From NCBI GenBank assembly GCA_025149125.1, contig CP102272.1:744001-808000 (forward strand): a stretch of 64,000 nt of DNA, given 5' to 3'. The position numbers and the translations under genes are program-made. The notes beneath the pieces are model-generated. The model made no database searches. It saw only the letters and a list, made by a program, of their open reading frames with translations, and had not been told where the DNA came from. The stretch is from [Clostridium] asparagiforme DSM 15981. GTDB lineage: Bacteria; Bacillota; Clostridia; Lachnospirales; Lachnospiraceae. Each line of letters opens with the position of its first letter. The first letter of the stretch is position 1. This document shows positions 53,549 through 61,761 of the stretch, piece after piece.

Positions 53549-53922
53549 TCCGACTCTTTTTTTATTCCTAGAAGGTTCATAAAAAAGCTTTCAATATCTT
53601 CTAGCAATTCAGGATTTGTTTCTGCTATCGCGTTTACCCATCGTATCAACGTTTCATTATCAGTGTTTTGGAGTTTTCCGATATTAAGCGCAAAGCGCTC
53701 CTCGCCTTCAAGAATTTTCTTTTTTTCTCCGGTTCCAGTTCGTAACCATAATTCATTAACTCCAAATTCACGGCACACATCATTGATTATTCTATCGGTA
53801 AGGGTTCGTTTCCCATTTTCTAACATGGAAATATGAGCTCGTGACTCAATGCCTATTTTTTTTCCAAAATCCTCCTGTGATAGCCCTGATTCAATTCTTA
53901 TGAGTTTCAAACGTTCGTTCAC
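53545..53922 (-). CDS. CI-like XRE family repressor
   Basis: 125 aa. Helix-turn-helix at the N-terminus (IRIESGLSQEDFGKKIGIES), then RAHISMLENGKRTLTDR; acidic C-terminal half without a LexA-type protease domain. GTG start behind AAGGAGGTGA. It faces away from the early promoter and sits beside two similar operator sites, the arrangement of a lysogeny repressor. Confidence 0.85.
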   Translation of the reverse strand: MNERLKLIRIESGLSQEDFGKKIGIESRAHISMLENGKRTLTDRIINDVCREFGVNELWLRTGTGEKKKILEGEERFALNIGKLQNTDNETLIRWVNAIAETNPELLEDIESFFMNLLGIKKESD

Positions 53923-53958
53923 TGTATCACCTCCTTTACTGTAGTATAGCATATAATT

Positions 53959-54036
53959 GTTCACAATGCAAACAAAAAATTAAAAATATTGCTTGACTTT
54001 GTTTTCAAAAGGACTTATACTGTAAACACAGTGAAC
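53959..54036. promoter_or_regulatory. Early promoter and two repressor operators
   Basis: Operator 1 GTTCACAATGCAAAC (53959-53973) lies near the repressor start. Operator 2 GTAAACACAGTGAAC (54022-54036) is the same site in reverse (GTTCAC-N3-G-x-x-x-AC). Between them is TTGACT-N17-TATACT (53993-54021), whose -10 abuts operator 2. Binding there would shut off the rightward early genes. Confidence 0.72.
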
Positions 54037-54078
54037 AACAAACGTCACTAAAATACACAAAACAGGAGGTGAATTGGA

Positions 54079-54252
54079 ATGGAATCGATCAACGGAGTAA
54101 ATCTTACTGGCGACTCATTGGCTAATATCCATATTATGGCGCCGATGCTGGATGAGAGTGCACGGGAAAAGGCACTCGCGTATATGATTGGTCTGATAAC
54201 TGGGGCGGGTCACGTTAAACAGCCACCAGAAGATGGTAGCAAGAAATCGTAA
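54079..54252 (+). CDS. First rightward early gene, 57 aa
   Basis: 57 aa behind AGGAGGTGA, directly downstream of the early promoter, where Cro would stand in lambda. It has no visible helix-turn-helix. MESINGVNLTGDSLANIHIM, ending GSKKS. Function unknown. Confidence 0.7.
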   Translation: MESINGVNLTGDSLANIHIMAPMLDESAREKALAYMIGLITGAGHVKQPPEDGSKKS

Positions 54253-54311
54253 TTTGATTAAAGCACATTGACAACCGAGAGGACGGAATATAAGGAAGGG
54301 GAGGTGATGAG

Positions 54312-54419
54312 ATGGTTACAGACACAAAGCAACTGAAAATGATACAGATACAAATCGCTCTTATTGCAATAGGGACTATATCAAATTCAGTTGTAATAAT
54401 ATGGCAATTACTCCGGTGA
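54312..54419 (+). CDS. Small hydrophobic prophage protein, 35 aa
   Basis: Strong site GGGGAGGTGATGAG; peptide has one hydrophobic stretch (IQIALIAIGTISNSVVIIW), likely one membrane helix. Overlaps the 3' end of the convergent 99-aa membrane gene by 44 bp. Confidence 0.5.
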   Translation: MVTDTKQLKMIQIQIALIAIGTISNSVVIIWQLLR

Positions 54420-54675
54420 TGGCGGCAATAAAAGCAAGAATAGTATTGATTATTAATAATCCTTTTCCCCACCACCAAACACTAAATTCACTTTGTTTGC
54501 GTGACTTTTCGCAATCAAGCATAGGTTTCACATACTTTTTATAGGGAATGGAGTGTTTGAACTGCTTTTTGTACACTTTTGACGAAATAGTTTCAATATC
54601 TGTATTAGACAGTTCGGGTTTATTTTTTGGAATCATATCTGGAGTAGTCAATATTTTTTCTTTCTTAGACATCAT
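54376..54675 (-). CDS. Small membrane protein, unknown function
   Basis: 99 aa. Lys-rich cytoplasmic-type N-terminus (MMSKKEKI), then WWWGKGLLIINTILAFIAAI and a C-terminal hydrophobic helix. AAGGAAG ribosome site. It opposes the early operon and lies within it, so is possibly a moron gene. Confidence 0.6.
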   Translation of the reverse strand: MMSKKEKILTTPDMIPKNKPELSNTDIETISSKVYKKQFKHSIPYKKYVKPMLDCEKSRKQSEFSVWWWGKGLLIINTILAFIAAITGVIAILLQLNLI

Positions 54676-54770
54676 ATTTTATCTTCCTTTTATACTTGGC
54701 GCTGCAACGTCTGTAAGACCAGTATAGGACAGGGGGATAAAAAACGCAATATGAAAGCGAGGTGATACCC

Positions 54771-54998
54771 GTGAAAGAACTTTTTAACGCTGTGGAGGCC
54801 GCCCGGGAGATCGGTTGCACAGCCCAGAAGGTCCGAGAGCGGATGAAACGCAAGCTGTGGGACCTGGGGGAGGTGATCCCCAAGGAGGCACTTGGAAACG
54901 GCGAGAAAAATGAGTACAACATTTTCCGGTATAAGTTGGAGCGGTTTCTGGGCCATCCGGTGACGGGCCGCTGGAAAGGCGGTGATCCCAGTGCATAA
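54771..54998 (+). CDS. Prophage early protein, helix-turn-helix-like
   Basis: 75 aa. VKELFNAVEAAREIGCTAQK (start), then VRERMKRKLWDLGEVI suggests an excisionase/MerR-like helix. GTG 54771 follows AGGTGAT by six bases; GTG 54762 is within that ribosome site. Confidence 0.65.
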   Translation: MKELFNAVEAAREIGCTAQKVRERMKRKLWDLGEVIPKEALGNGEKNEYNIFRYKLERFLGHPVTGRWKGGDPSA

Positions 54999-55149
54999 GC
55001 GAGACATACCCGGCCCGATCCACTACATGCCCCAGCGGACACGGCGGCCGTGGCGGATCATACGGCAAGTGGTTGCGGTGGCAACAGCAGTAATGTGGGG
55101 CATGGCGCTTTTCATGGCCGGATTGGCCGTAGGCTTATACCTGATATAA
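54991..55149 (+). CDS. Small membrane protein, 52 aa
   Basis: GTG start within the preceding gene's last codons (8-bp overlap), site GGCGGTGAT. A Pro/Arg-rich head (KRDIPGPIHYMPQRTRR) is followed by one membrane helix (VVAVATAVMWGMALFMAGLA). Unknown role. Confidence 0.6.
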   Translation: MHKRDIPGPIHYMPQRTRRPWRIIRQVVAVATAVMWGMALFMAGLAVGLYLI

Positions 55150-55187
55150 TTCCCGGCCCCCAGGGATAAGGGGAGAAGGAGATCATA

Positions 55188-55880
55188 ATGAAACGAGAAG
55201 ATGTTGATAAGTTGTTAGGCTGGGCGAGAGAGGCCCAGAAGGTTTTTGATGAATCCGGCGAGACTGATTTTGAAGAGCTGCGCCGCCGGGAGCAGAATAT
55301 GATTTTCAATAGCTTTATGAAACTGGGTTTTGACTACGATGGCGATGGTGATTGTGATTCCTGCTATCTGAAAACGGTAATCGACAACGTTACTGTTACT
55401 TTCGTGGGACATGCGGAAAGCATTTTCCCCGAGGATATGATGGGAAATCTGGACTATATGTCATTTTCCATCGATCACGGAGATACCTGTTTTACAGGAT
55501 CGCGTTTAAATCTGGCCGAGTTAGTGAAATATTTGGAATCCCTTTTGTCCGGCCAGACAACCATCGTTAATCTCACACCGCACGAGATCATGGTGTACGA
55601 CGCTGCTGGGGAATCTGTATTGCAGGTGATCCCGTCATCCGGTATGGCCCGGGCTGCGCAGACACGGGAACCGCTGGACAGTATCAACGGGATTCCGGTG
55701 AGCAAGACGGGATACGGGGCCGTGGAGGGACTGCCGGATCAGCGGAATGGAGTAGTCTACATTGTATCGGTTCTGACCGCACAGGCCGCGCCGGATCGCA
55801 AGGACCTGTATATTGTGGATGATCTTGTGCGGGATGATACGGGCCGGATTCTTGGCTGTAAGGCCCTGGCGCAGATTTAG
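55188..55880 (+). CDS. Phage protein with C-terminal NLTPH domain
   Basis: 230 aa. N-terminal ~120 residues are acidic and of no known family. The C-terminal part starts NLTPHEIMVYD (about 125) and runs through GIPVSKTGYGAVEGLP and GVVYIVSVLTAQAAPDRKDLYI. That module occurs in phage proteins alone; here it is fused to the extra N-terminal part. AAGGAG ribosome site. Confidence 0.7.
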   Translation: MKREDVDKLLGWAREAQKVFDESGETDFEELRRREQNMIFNSFMKLGFDYDGDGDCDSCYLKTVIDNVTVTFVGHAESIFPEDMMGNLDYMSFSIDHGDTCFTGSRLNLAELVKYLESLLSGQTTIVNLTPHEIMVYDAAGESVLQVIPSSGMARAAQTREPLDSINGIPVSKTGYGAVEGLPDQRNGVVYIVSVLTAQAAPDRKDLYIVDDLVRDDTGRILGCKALAQI

Positions 55881-55890
55881 GGGGCGCAGG

Positions 55891-56091
55891 ATGGGCAGGA
55901 GGAAGAACCGAACCAACCGCGCAGCCGCAGCGCTGGGGCTTAACCCCTACGGCTGGGGCAACGGCGGGACACGAAAAAGGCCGCGGGAGCTGCAACTCCA
56001 CATCGGCCAGACAAATAATATTTCACACCCCTATTATACGGGGAATACTGGAGGAAATCAAGATGAAAAAACGGTTGAAGCGAAAAATTGA
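55891..56091 (+). CDS. Small basic prophage protein, 66 aa
   Basis: MGRRKNRTNRAAAALGLNPY, then GWGNGGTRKRPRELQL: strongly basic head, polar tail. Overlaps the next gene by 29 bp in another frame. Weak ribosome site; medium confidence only. Confidence 0.5.
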   Translation: MGRRKNRTNRAAAALGLNPYGWGNGGTRKRPRELQLHIGQTNNISHPYYTGNTGGNQDEKTVEAKN

Positions 56092-56362
56092 GAAGCGCCG
56101 CCGGGCTGAGGTGCACCGTGTGCTTGATTTGGTGCTGGATATCAATGGCCTTGGCAGACGGCAGGAAAAACTTACTGGAAATCTTCCTACAGCATTTTTT
56201 AAGTTTTCCGGTCACGTAGCCAATGTATCAGTCGAAGTATGTGAAAAAGGATGGCGGGCAAATGTCTCCGCGGATTACACATCGGACACCTACATTGATC
56301 AGAATAACTTGCTTCAGATGATCAATGATCTGGAGGTGATGAAGCGTGTATTATCGGTGTGA
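56063..56362 (+). CDS. Hypothetical prophage protein, 99 aa
   Basis: Very basic first 20 residues (MKKRLKRKIEKRRRAEVHRV), then a mixed alpha/beta stretch. Strong GGAGGAAATC site. No family recognised. Confidence 0.65.
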   Translation: MKKRLKRKIEKRRRAEVHRVLDLVLDINGLGRRQEKLTGNLPTAFFKFSGHVANVSVEVCEKGWRANVSADYTSDTYIDQNNLLQMINDLEVMKRVLSV

Positions 56363-56516
56363 TACCTGCGGCTGCTACCTGGACGAGGATGGACGCACCT
56401 GTGACGAGTGTCAGAGCCGGGAACGCGCAAGCCGGACAAGGAGAGCGCAAACGGCCAATATGCCGGATAGTGAGCAGTACAATTTTTCGAACGAGATAGC
56501 GAGGTGTAGAACATGA
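56346..56516 (+). CDS. Zinc-ribbon-like small protein, 56 aa
   Basis: GTG start, GGAGGTGA five bases before. Residues 5-22 carry CDTCGCYLDEDGRTCDEC: two CxxC pairs, a likely zinc knuckle. Overlaps the upstream gene by 17 bp and its TGA overlaps the next ATG. Confidence 0.65.
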   Translation: MYYRCDTCGCYLDEDGRTCDECQSRERASRTRRAQTANMPDSEQYNFSNEIARCRT

Positions 56517-56728
56517 TTATGAGAGCGTCAGAATTGAAACCCGGGCATGTGATCCGGGTGGAATTTGGAGATTACGATAACTGGCAAAGTTTTGTTGTTG
56601 ATGGCATTAGACAGGCCAAGGATAATATTGTGGCCGACGTACACTACCGAAAGTATGATTCCGCAAAAACGGACATTTCGTTCCGATCGGATGAAACGGT
56701 GGAGGTGATTGCGGATGAAACCGCTTAA
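56513..56728 (+). CDS. Hypothetical prophage protein, 71 aa
   Basis: MIMRASELKPGHVIRVEFGD suggests a small beta-barrel-like nucleic-acid-associated protein; no family named. Stop/start overlap with the zinc-ribbon gene. ATG 56519 is an alternative. Confidence 0.65.
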   Translation: MIMRASELKPGHVIRVEFGDYDNWQSFVVDGIRQAKDNIVADVHYRKYDSAKTDISFRSDETVEVIADETA

Positions 56729-57512
56729 ATTTCGGTTACTGAATGCGGACGAAATTGACTGCCGTGTTGCCACAGTTACCGCGAACGGTGTGTCCCTCCT
56801 GCTCTATAAGGACGCCAGAGTGGACCAGAATATCCTTGATGAGACAGTAGGCCCGATGGGATGGCAGCGGAGACACTGCCGGGAAAACGCCAACTGTATC
56901 GTATCCATATGGGACGATGAGAAGGGCCAGTGGATCGAGAAGGAGGATACCGGCACGGAGAGCAACACGGAGAAGGAGAAGGGGCTTGCCTCAGACAGTT
57001 TCAAGCGCGCGTGTTTCAACTGGGGGATTGGCCGAGAGCTGTACACGGCCCCCTCCATCTGGGTCAGTAATAATGATTGCGAAATCTATGAGAATGGAGA
57101 CAGGAATGGAAGCCGTAAGAAATATGGTTGCAATGATCGTTTCTACGTCTCCAAGATAGGCTACGATGCCAATCGCAATATCAATATGCTGGAGGTCAAG
57201 CGCCGTAAGAACAATCGCGTGGTGTATAAGCTTGGGCAGCATGATGTTCACCCAGAGGAACCAAGGGCTGACCTCGTAACGGAGGCGCACATTAATACCC
57301 TATTCCTGGAGCTTGCACGGACTGGTATCGGACGGAAGAGTATGCTGTCCAAGTACGGTCTGAAAGATATCCATGACATGACCATGAAGCAATTCAGGGA
57401 GGCTATGGATATCTTGAAAAGCAAGCCGGACAAGCCCACAGCCCCCGATCCCGCCACAGTACCGCCGGATGACCCGGAGGAAGGGCTGCCCTGGAATGAG
57501 GCGGGGAGGTAG
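56715..57512 (+). CDS. Rad52/22-like single-strand annealing protein
   Basis: 265 aa. GPMGWQRRHC near residue 42, then TGTESNTEKEKGLASDSFKRA and FNWGIGRELYTAPSIW match the Rad52/Rad22-type phage recombinases. The C-terminal third is variable and Pro-rich. It anneals single strands in phage recombination or repair. ATG chosen because GGAGGTGAT is six bases upstream. Confidence 0.82.
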   Translation: MKPLKFRLLNADEIDCRVATVTANGVSLLLYKDARVDQNILDETVGPMGWQRRHCRENANCIVSIWDDEKGQWIEKEDTGTESNTEKEKGLASDSFKRACFNWGIGRELYTAPSIWVSNNDCEIYENGDRNGSRKKYGCNDRFYVSKIGYDANRNINMLEVKRRKNNRVVYKLGQHDVHPEEPRADLVTEAHINTLFLELARTGIGRKSMLSKYGLKDIHDMTMKQFREAMDILKSKPDKPTAPDPATVPPDDPEEGLPWNEAGR

Positions 57513-57514
57513 TC

Positions 57515-58096
57515 ATGGACTGTAAGGGGACATTGAAAGACGTCACGAAAGACTGGATGACCGGAAGATTCCGCCTTACGTTCGAGGTTGACAAGGACGT
57601 AAGCGGGGAAATCGAACGGTTAAGCGGGAAGCTGCTGGCCCTCACAGCCAAGGTATACCGCCGGAAGCGCAGCCTGGACGCAAACTCTTATTATTGGTCG
57701 CTGCTGACAAAGTTGGCGGAAGTTGCGGGGATATCAAAGAACCGCGCGCACAACATGATGTTGCGACGGTATGGGAAATTGGTGGAGGTTGACGGTGATC
57801 TGATCTACGTTGTGGTGCCAGATAATGATGAGGGGGAGCGGATGGCCCTGGAGGCTGAAACTTTCCACATCAAGCCCACATCTCAGGTGAAAACCGCAAA
57901 TGATGGGAGCAGTTTTCGCACATACCTTATGCTGCGCGGTTCCAGCACTTACGACACCGCCGAGATGAGCACATTAATTAACGGGCTGGTGGAGGAGTGC
58001 AAGGACCTGGGAATCGAGACGATGACGCCCCAAGAGTTGGAGCGGATGATGGCGCTATACGAGCAGAACCGCAGGAAGAGGGTGCAGGATGGCTAA
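57515..58096 (+). CDS. NinB-like recombination protein
   Basis: 193 aa. RSLDANSYYWSLLTKLAEVAG near 53-73 is the pattern seen in NinB/Orf-type recombination mediators and related Clostridia phage proteins. GGGGAGG site; two bases after the annealing protein. The NinB label is by pattern only. Confidence 0.6.
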   Translation: MDCKGTLKDVTKDWMTGRFRLTFEVDKDVSGEIERLSGKLLALTAKVYRRKRSLDANSYYWSLLTKLAEVAGISKNRAHNMMLRRYGKLVEVDGDLIYVVVPDNDEGERMALEAETFHIKPTSQVKTANDGSSFRTYLMLRGSSTYDTAEMSTLINGLVEECKDLGIETMTPQELERMMALYEQNRRKRVQDG

Positions 58097-58391
58097 GAGA
58101 TTGTGGAGCGTTTTCACAGACGATATGGACCATTGCTATTATACCGGCAGCCCATACGTTGAGCGGCATCATATTTTCGAAGGCCGCCAGGGCTACAAGG
58201 TCAAGTCGGAACGGAGAGGATTTGTGATCCCGCTGCGGTATGACCTCCATCCGAACGGCGCGCGGTTTGTGCGAACGCCTGAGAATTTGAAAATTGACGA
58301 CAAGCTGAAATGCATGGCCCAGAAATACTATGAGGAGCATTACGGCAGCCGCCAGGAGTTTATGGCCGAGTTTGGCCGCAATTATCTATAG
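58089..58391 (+). CDS. HNH-like phage nuclease
   Basis: 100 aa. DHCYYTGSPYVERHHIFEG (about 13-31) carries the paired His of an HNH/Ref-like site; LRYDLHPNGARF follows. Probably a recombination-linked endonuclease. Overlaps the NinB-like gene by 8 bp. Confidence 0.7.
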   Translation: MAKRLWSVFTDDMDHCYYTGSPYVERHHIFEGRQGYKVKSERRGFVIPLRYDLHPNGARFVRTPENLKIDDKLKCMAQKYYEEHYGSRQEFMAEFGRNYL

Positions 58392-58454
58392 GAACACGGT
58401 ATACCTCCATAATATGTCACGGTATTAGGTGTATACTTTTTGACCATAGTTTCA

Positions 58455-58501
58455 GGGCCGGGTTGTTATACATACCTCCTTTACCCGGCCCAGGAAGGAG
58501 G
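58455..58501 (+). promoter_or_regulatory. Leader hairpin that could expose or hide a ribosome site
   Basis: GGGCCGGGT / ACCCGGCCC (58455-58463, 58483-58491) folds with CCTCCTT in its loop (58475-58481). CCTCCTT is complementary to AAGGAGG (58495-58501), the ribosome site of the next gene. The two pairings can coexist or compete, so translation may be switched. Confidence 0.45.
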
Positions 58502-58506
58502 GCAGA

Positions 58507-58872
58507 ATGCGAAAGCGGAAAGATTATAGAGTTATCCAGTGCGTGGTATACAATGCCCTGCGGGTAGGCCGTGAAAACGCCCTCAGCCGGGAAGAATTAA
58601 GCCGGATAACTGGGTACAGGGACAGGCTGGTCCGGGAGGCGATAGAAGCCCTAAGACATGATAAGGTGATCATCAGCCTTGGAATACAGGGCGGATATTA
58701 CATACCGGATTCAACGCCGCAGGGCCGACAAGAAGTCGCCGCGTGGTTGGCAAGGCAGGACAGGCGTATGCAGTCGATACGGGCAGCCACAAGAGGCGCA
58801 AGGCGTTTCGTGGTGGGCCGTAAGAGCAAGGACGTGCCCGGACAATTAAGCATGTTCGGGGTGGAGTTATGA
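58507..58872 (+). CDS. Winged-helix prophage protein
   Basis: 121 aa. ALSREELSRITGYRDRLVREAIEALRHD is a helix-turn-helix (described by position: about 24-51). The GGYYIPDS wing follows, and an Arg-rich tail ends QLSMFGVEL. Stop/start overlap with the next gene. Possibly a replication or transcription regulator. Confidence 0.7.
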   Translation: MRKRKDYRVIQCVVYNALRVGRENALSREELSRITGYRDRLVREAIEALRHDKVIISLGIQGGYYIPDSTPQGRQEVAAWLARQDRRMQSIRAATRGARRFVVGRKSKDVPGQLSMFGVEL

Positions 58873-59537
58873 GAGACAGTGTAGTGTTTTACCGGAGCTT
58901 TTACGAGGCAATCAAGGAGCTGCCGGACGAGCAGTTTGCGGCATGTGTACGGGCGATTATGGACTATGGCCTGGATGGCCTGGAACCTTCATCCGCCGGG
59001 ATCGCAAAGAGCATCTACCTGATGGCAAAACCTCAGATAGACGCGAATAACCGGCGATACCAAAACGGAACCAAAGGCGGTAGGCCGAAAACCAATCAAG
59101 AACCAAGAAATAACCAAACCGTAACCAAGCGCAAACCAAACGATAACCAATCATTAACCATACCTGAACCTAAGGAAAAGGATAAGGAAAAGGAAAAGGA
59201 TAATGTAAAAGATAATAATAAAAAAACATTTTCCCCACCTGCGGTTGGGGATGTGGCTGAGTATTGCAGCCAAAACGGCTACAAGATCAGCGCGGAATCC
59301 TTTGTGGACTTTTACGAGTCCAAAGGTTGGATGGTTGGGAAAAACAAAATGAAGGATTGGAGAGCTGCGGTTAGAAACTGGGCAAGGAGCCAGCGGCAGG
59401 AATTGACCGCCAAAGGCAGCAAACCTAATCAGTTTCACAACTTTGCGCAGCGTGACACGGACTACGAAAAGTTAGTCCAACAGAACTTAGCAAAAAAATT
59501 AAGAGAGGATATGGGAGACTATGGGAAAGGCAACTAA
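58869..59537 (+). CDS. DUF6291-type phage replication protein
   Basis: 222 aa. N-terminus FYRSFYEAIKELPDEQFAACVRAIMDYGLDG is the DUF6291 pattern (residues 6-36), followed by GTKGGRPKTNQ. A highly charged Lys/Glu linker comes next, and a C-terminal VADFYESKGW-like DnaD/replisome-organiser segment (FVDFYESKGWMVG). Probably starts phage replication. Confidence 0.78.
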   Translation: MRDSVVFYRSFYEAIKELPDEQFAACVRAIMDYGLDGLEPSSAGIAKSIYLMAKPQIDANNRRYQNGTKGGRPKTNQEPRNNQTVTKRKPNDNQSLTIPEPKEKDKEKEKDNVKDNNKKTFSPPAVGDVAEYCSQNGYKISAESFVDFYESKGWMVGKNKMKDWRAAVRNWARSQRQELTAKGSKPNQFHNFAQRDTDYEKLVQQNLAKKLREDMGDYGKGN

Positions 59538-60330
59538 CAGGAGCGCCCTGTTTTTGGACAGGGCATACATTGACCAGAAATTTGTGGAGCTGCGATCCGA
59601 CATAATGGCTACACTGGACGCCAAATTTCGGATGGTACAGGATCGCGAAAATAAGATCATCAGCATGTTGGGCGGAGCTCAGACACAGGAAAAGCGTGCA
59701 GTCAAGGCACCGGTGGAAAAACAGCCCAGCGTGTCAGATGAAATTAACTGGAAGGTGGAGATGCGCCGCCGGGTGGACAAGATGGTCAAGGAATACCCGG
59801 AGTTGTATGCGGATTTTAACACCGTGCTGCGGCGTGTCTATGTCAAAATGCGGGATGTGTACGGGTTCGTATCGGAACAGGCCATCAAGGAATACAGAAA
59901 CGCACATCCTGGGATTGAGCGGGCTTCTTGCCTCGACGCAGTTTCCGATAGCCCACAGTGGAGATCCATTTTTGAGCCGGTATTATCCAATCTGGAGGAG
60001 GACAGCCGAAAGGAGATGGAACGACGCCGGATGGCAGCCGAGGCCGAGATGGGAAAGACACGGCAGGAGATCATTCAGCCGTTGATCGAGGCACGCGGTG
60101 ACAAGAGCAACTATGGTTGTGCCACCTATACCCTCGTTAAGGGAAGGCTGAAAAAGAAAGGCGTCCTGTACACGAATTACGAAGAAGGGTATCGGCGGGA
60201 CACCGGAATCAAGCGCCATGTCTCAAACGGTGAGTTGATCGAAAATATTCCGGCCCTGAAACGGGAATTTGCGAAAGCGGTGGGCGAGCTGCTGGCAGAA
60301 CAGAAGGTGGTCAAGCATGATGGAGACTGA
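59521..60330 (+). CDS. Hypothetical coiled-coil prophage protein
   Basis: 269 aa. Mostly helical; KEYPELYADFNTVLRRVYVKMRD region resembles ORF6C-type or antirepressor helices. GGGAG site. Overlaps the previous gene by 17 bp. Unknown function. Confidence 0.6.
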   Translation: MGKATNRSALFLDRAYIDQKFVELRSDIMATLDAKFRMVQDRENKIISMLGGAQTQEKRAVKAPVEKQPSVSDEINWKVEMRRRVDKMVKEYPELYADFNTVLRRVYVKMRDVYGFVSEQAIKEYRNAHPGIERASCLDAVSDSPQWRSIFEPVLSNLEEDSRKEMERRRMAAEAEMGKTRQEIIQPLIEARGDKSNYGCATYTLVKGRLKKKGVLYTNYEEGYRRDTGIKRHVSNGELIENIPALKREFAKAVGELLAEQKVVKHDGD

Positions 60331-60574
60331 ACAGCGGATCGTCGATTATGCCGCGGAGTACATGGTGAAAAACGGGTATCCCCCCACTGTCAGGGATATC
60401 ACGGCTGGCCTGGGGTACAAGTCCACTTCCACGGTTTTCGAAAAGCTCGTGAAAATGCGTCAGGATGGGATCATCAATTATATCGACGGTAGTCCGCGGA
60501 CGCTGACAGTTCCGGGGTGCTGCTATGTCAGGTTTAACCCGGACGGAGAGGAGGATCAGGATGATGGGAAATGA
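60317..60574 (+). CDS. LexA-type DNA-binding domain protein, stand-alone
   Basis: 85 aa. NGYPPTVRDITAGLGYKSTS with RIVDYAAEYM ahead is the LexA winged-helix pattern, with no peptidase domain. GAAGGTGG site and two adjacent ATGs. It could bind LexA-like sites, including those at 52980-53016, without being cleavable. Confidence 0.75.
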   Translation: MMETEQRIVDYAAEYMVKNGYPPTVRDITAGLGYKSTSTVFEKLVKMRQDGIINYIDGSPRTLTVPGCCYVRFNPDGEEDQDDGK

Positions 60575-60872
60575 GGTATTGGAGCATTACGAGTGCGACG
60601 GTCAGATGTCGCTCGATGACCTGGAACCGGCCCTGAAGAGCAAGCGGCTCCAGGCATACTTGAAACGATATGACCGTGACGCCCTGGTGGATATCATTGT
60701 GGTTGACAACACTGGCCGTCTTAACTATCCGGTCATGACCCAGTACACGGCAACAGACATGGGTAATCCCTGCATTGTGGTAATTGTGGGATCGCCGGAG
60801 GACCTGGACCGTGGGAACCTGGAGCATACGGACTTGTCGGACCAGATGGAGTTTGATTTTAAGGAGGAATGA
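60561..60872 (+). CDS. Hypothetical prophage protein, 103 aa
   Basis: GAGGAGG site. An acidic C-terminus (SDQMEFDFKEE) and a central VDIIVVDNTGRL. No family recognised. Overlaps the previous gene by 14 bp. Confidence 0.6.
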   Translation: MMGNEVLEHYECDGQMSLDDLEPALKSKRLQAYLKRYDRDALVDIIVVDNTGRLNYPVMTQYTATDMGNPCIVVIVGSPEDLDRGNLEHTDLSDQMEFDFKEE

Positions 60873-60878
60873 GAATCA

Positions 60879-61118
60879 ATGAGCATAAAAGGGTTATTGG
60901 GATTCTGCGAATGTAAAGGCTGCTGGAATCGAAGGGATTTCGATATGGACATTGTGGCACATTTCGAGAATGGAAAAAAGGTGACTAAGACGGTACGAAT
61001 TTGTGAGCAACATGCCATTGAAGCAGTGAAAGGAGGAACGCTGAAAAACGTAATATTTGAGGATAACACGGATTTAACCGAGGAAGGAGTGGCACATGGT
61101 AAAACCGATATTATTTAA
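60879..61118 (+). CDS. Small cysteine-rich prophage protein, 79 aa
   Basis: FCECKGCWNRRDFDMDIV (about 9-26) with later ICEQH may bind one metal. Overlaps the next gene by 23 bp. Unknown role. Confidence 0.6.
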   Translation: MSIKGLLGFCECKGCWNRRDFDMDIVAHFENGKKVTKTVRICEQHAIEAVKGGTLKNVIFEDNTDLTEEGVAHGKTDII

Positions 61119-61752
61119 TAGCGACATGGTTCGGGCGATCCTGGAAGGGCGTAAAACAGTTACCAGGAGAGTGCTTAAGCCGCAGTTTAAAATATCCTTA
61201 GAAGGTACGGAATTTGAATGCAGACATGAAAAAGGATTCTGGGATATGGGCAATAATGAGTGGGCTTGTCGTCAATGTGGCTACGGGGTAAAGGCAATAA
61301 CTGGAGGCTCTTGGATACACGCTCCCTATTGTCCAGGCGATATCATGTATGTCCGGGAAACATGGCACAAGTATGAAAAACGCATAGGGAAAGGTGAAAA
61401 TTCCCGCATGGCCGAGTTTTACGGATACAAGGCAAGTGTTGCAAATTCGGAAGATGCAAGCGAAAAGTGGCGTCCGTCCATCCACATGCCGAAAGAGGCA
61501 GCCCGTATATGGTTAAGGGTTGTTTCTGTGAGGTTAGAACGATTGAAAGATATGACATCAGAAGAGGCGTGGAAGGAAGGCGCAAGATGTACCTGTATGT
61601 ATCCTGTCTCTGATTGTGCAGGGAATAAGGCTGAATTTATAAAAATATGGGATTCTACAATCCCCAAGAAAGCTATCCCGCACTATGGATGGGAAGCCAA
61701 TCCCTGGGTGTGGGTGATAGAGTTTGAACGGTGCGAAAAGCCACGGATTTAG
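61096..61752 (+). CDS. ASCH/YqfB-like phage protein, zinc-containing
   Basis: 218 aa. KPILFNSDMVRAILEGRKTVTRRVLKP at the start (residues 3-29), then PGDIMYVRETWHKYE and RPSIHMPKEAARIWLRVVSVRLERL, the ASCH-type RNA-binding fold. A cysteine pair WACRQCGYG may hold zinc. Common in temperate phages; function unproven. Confidence 0.78.
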   Translation: MVKPILFNSDMVRAILEGRKTVTRRVLKPQFKISLEGTEFECRHEKGFWDMGNNEWACRQCGYGVKAITGGSWIHAPYCPGDIMYVRETWHKYEKRIGKGENSRMAEFYGYKASVANSEDASEKWRPSIHMPKEAARIWLRVVSVRLERLKDMTSEEAWKEGARCTCMYPVSDCAGNKAEFIKIWDSTIPKKAIPHYGWEANPWVWVIEFERCEKPRI

Positions 61753-61761
61753 GTGACTAAT

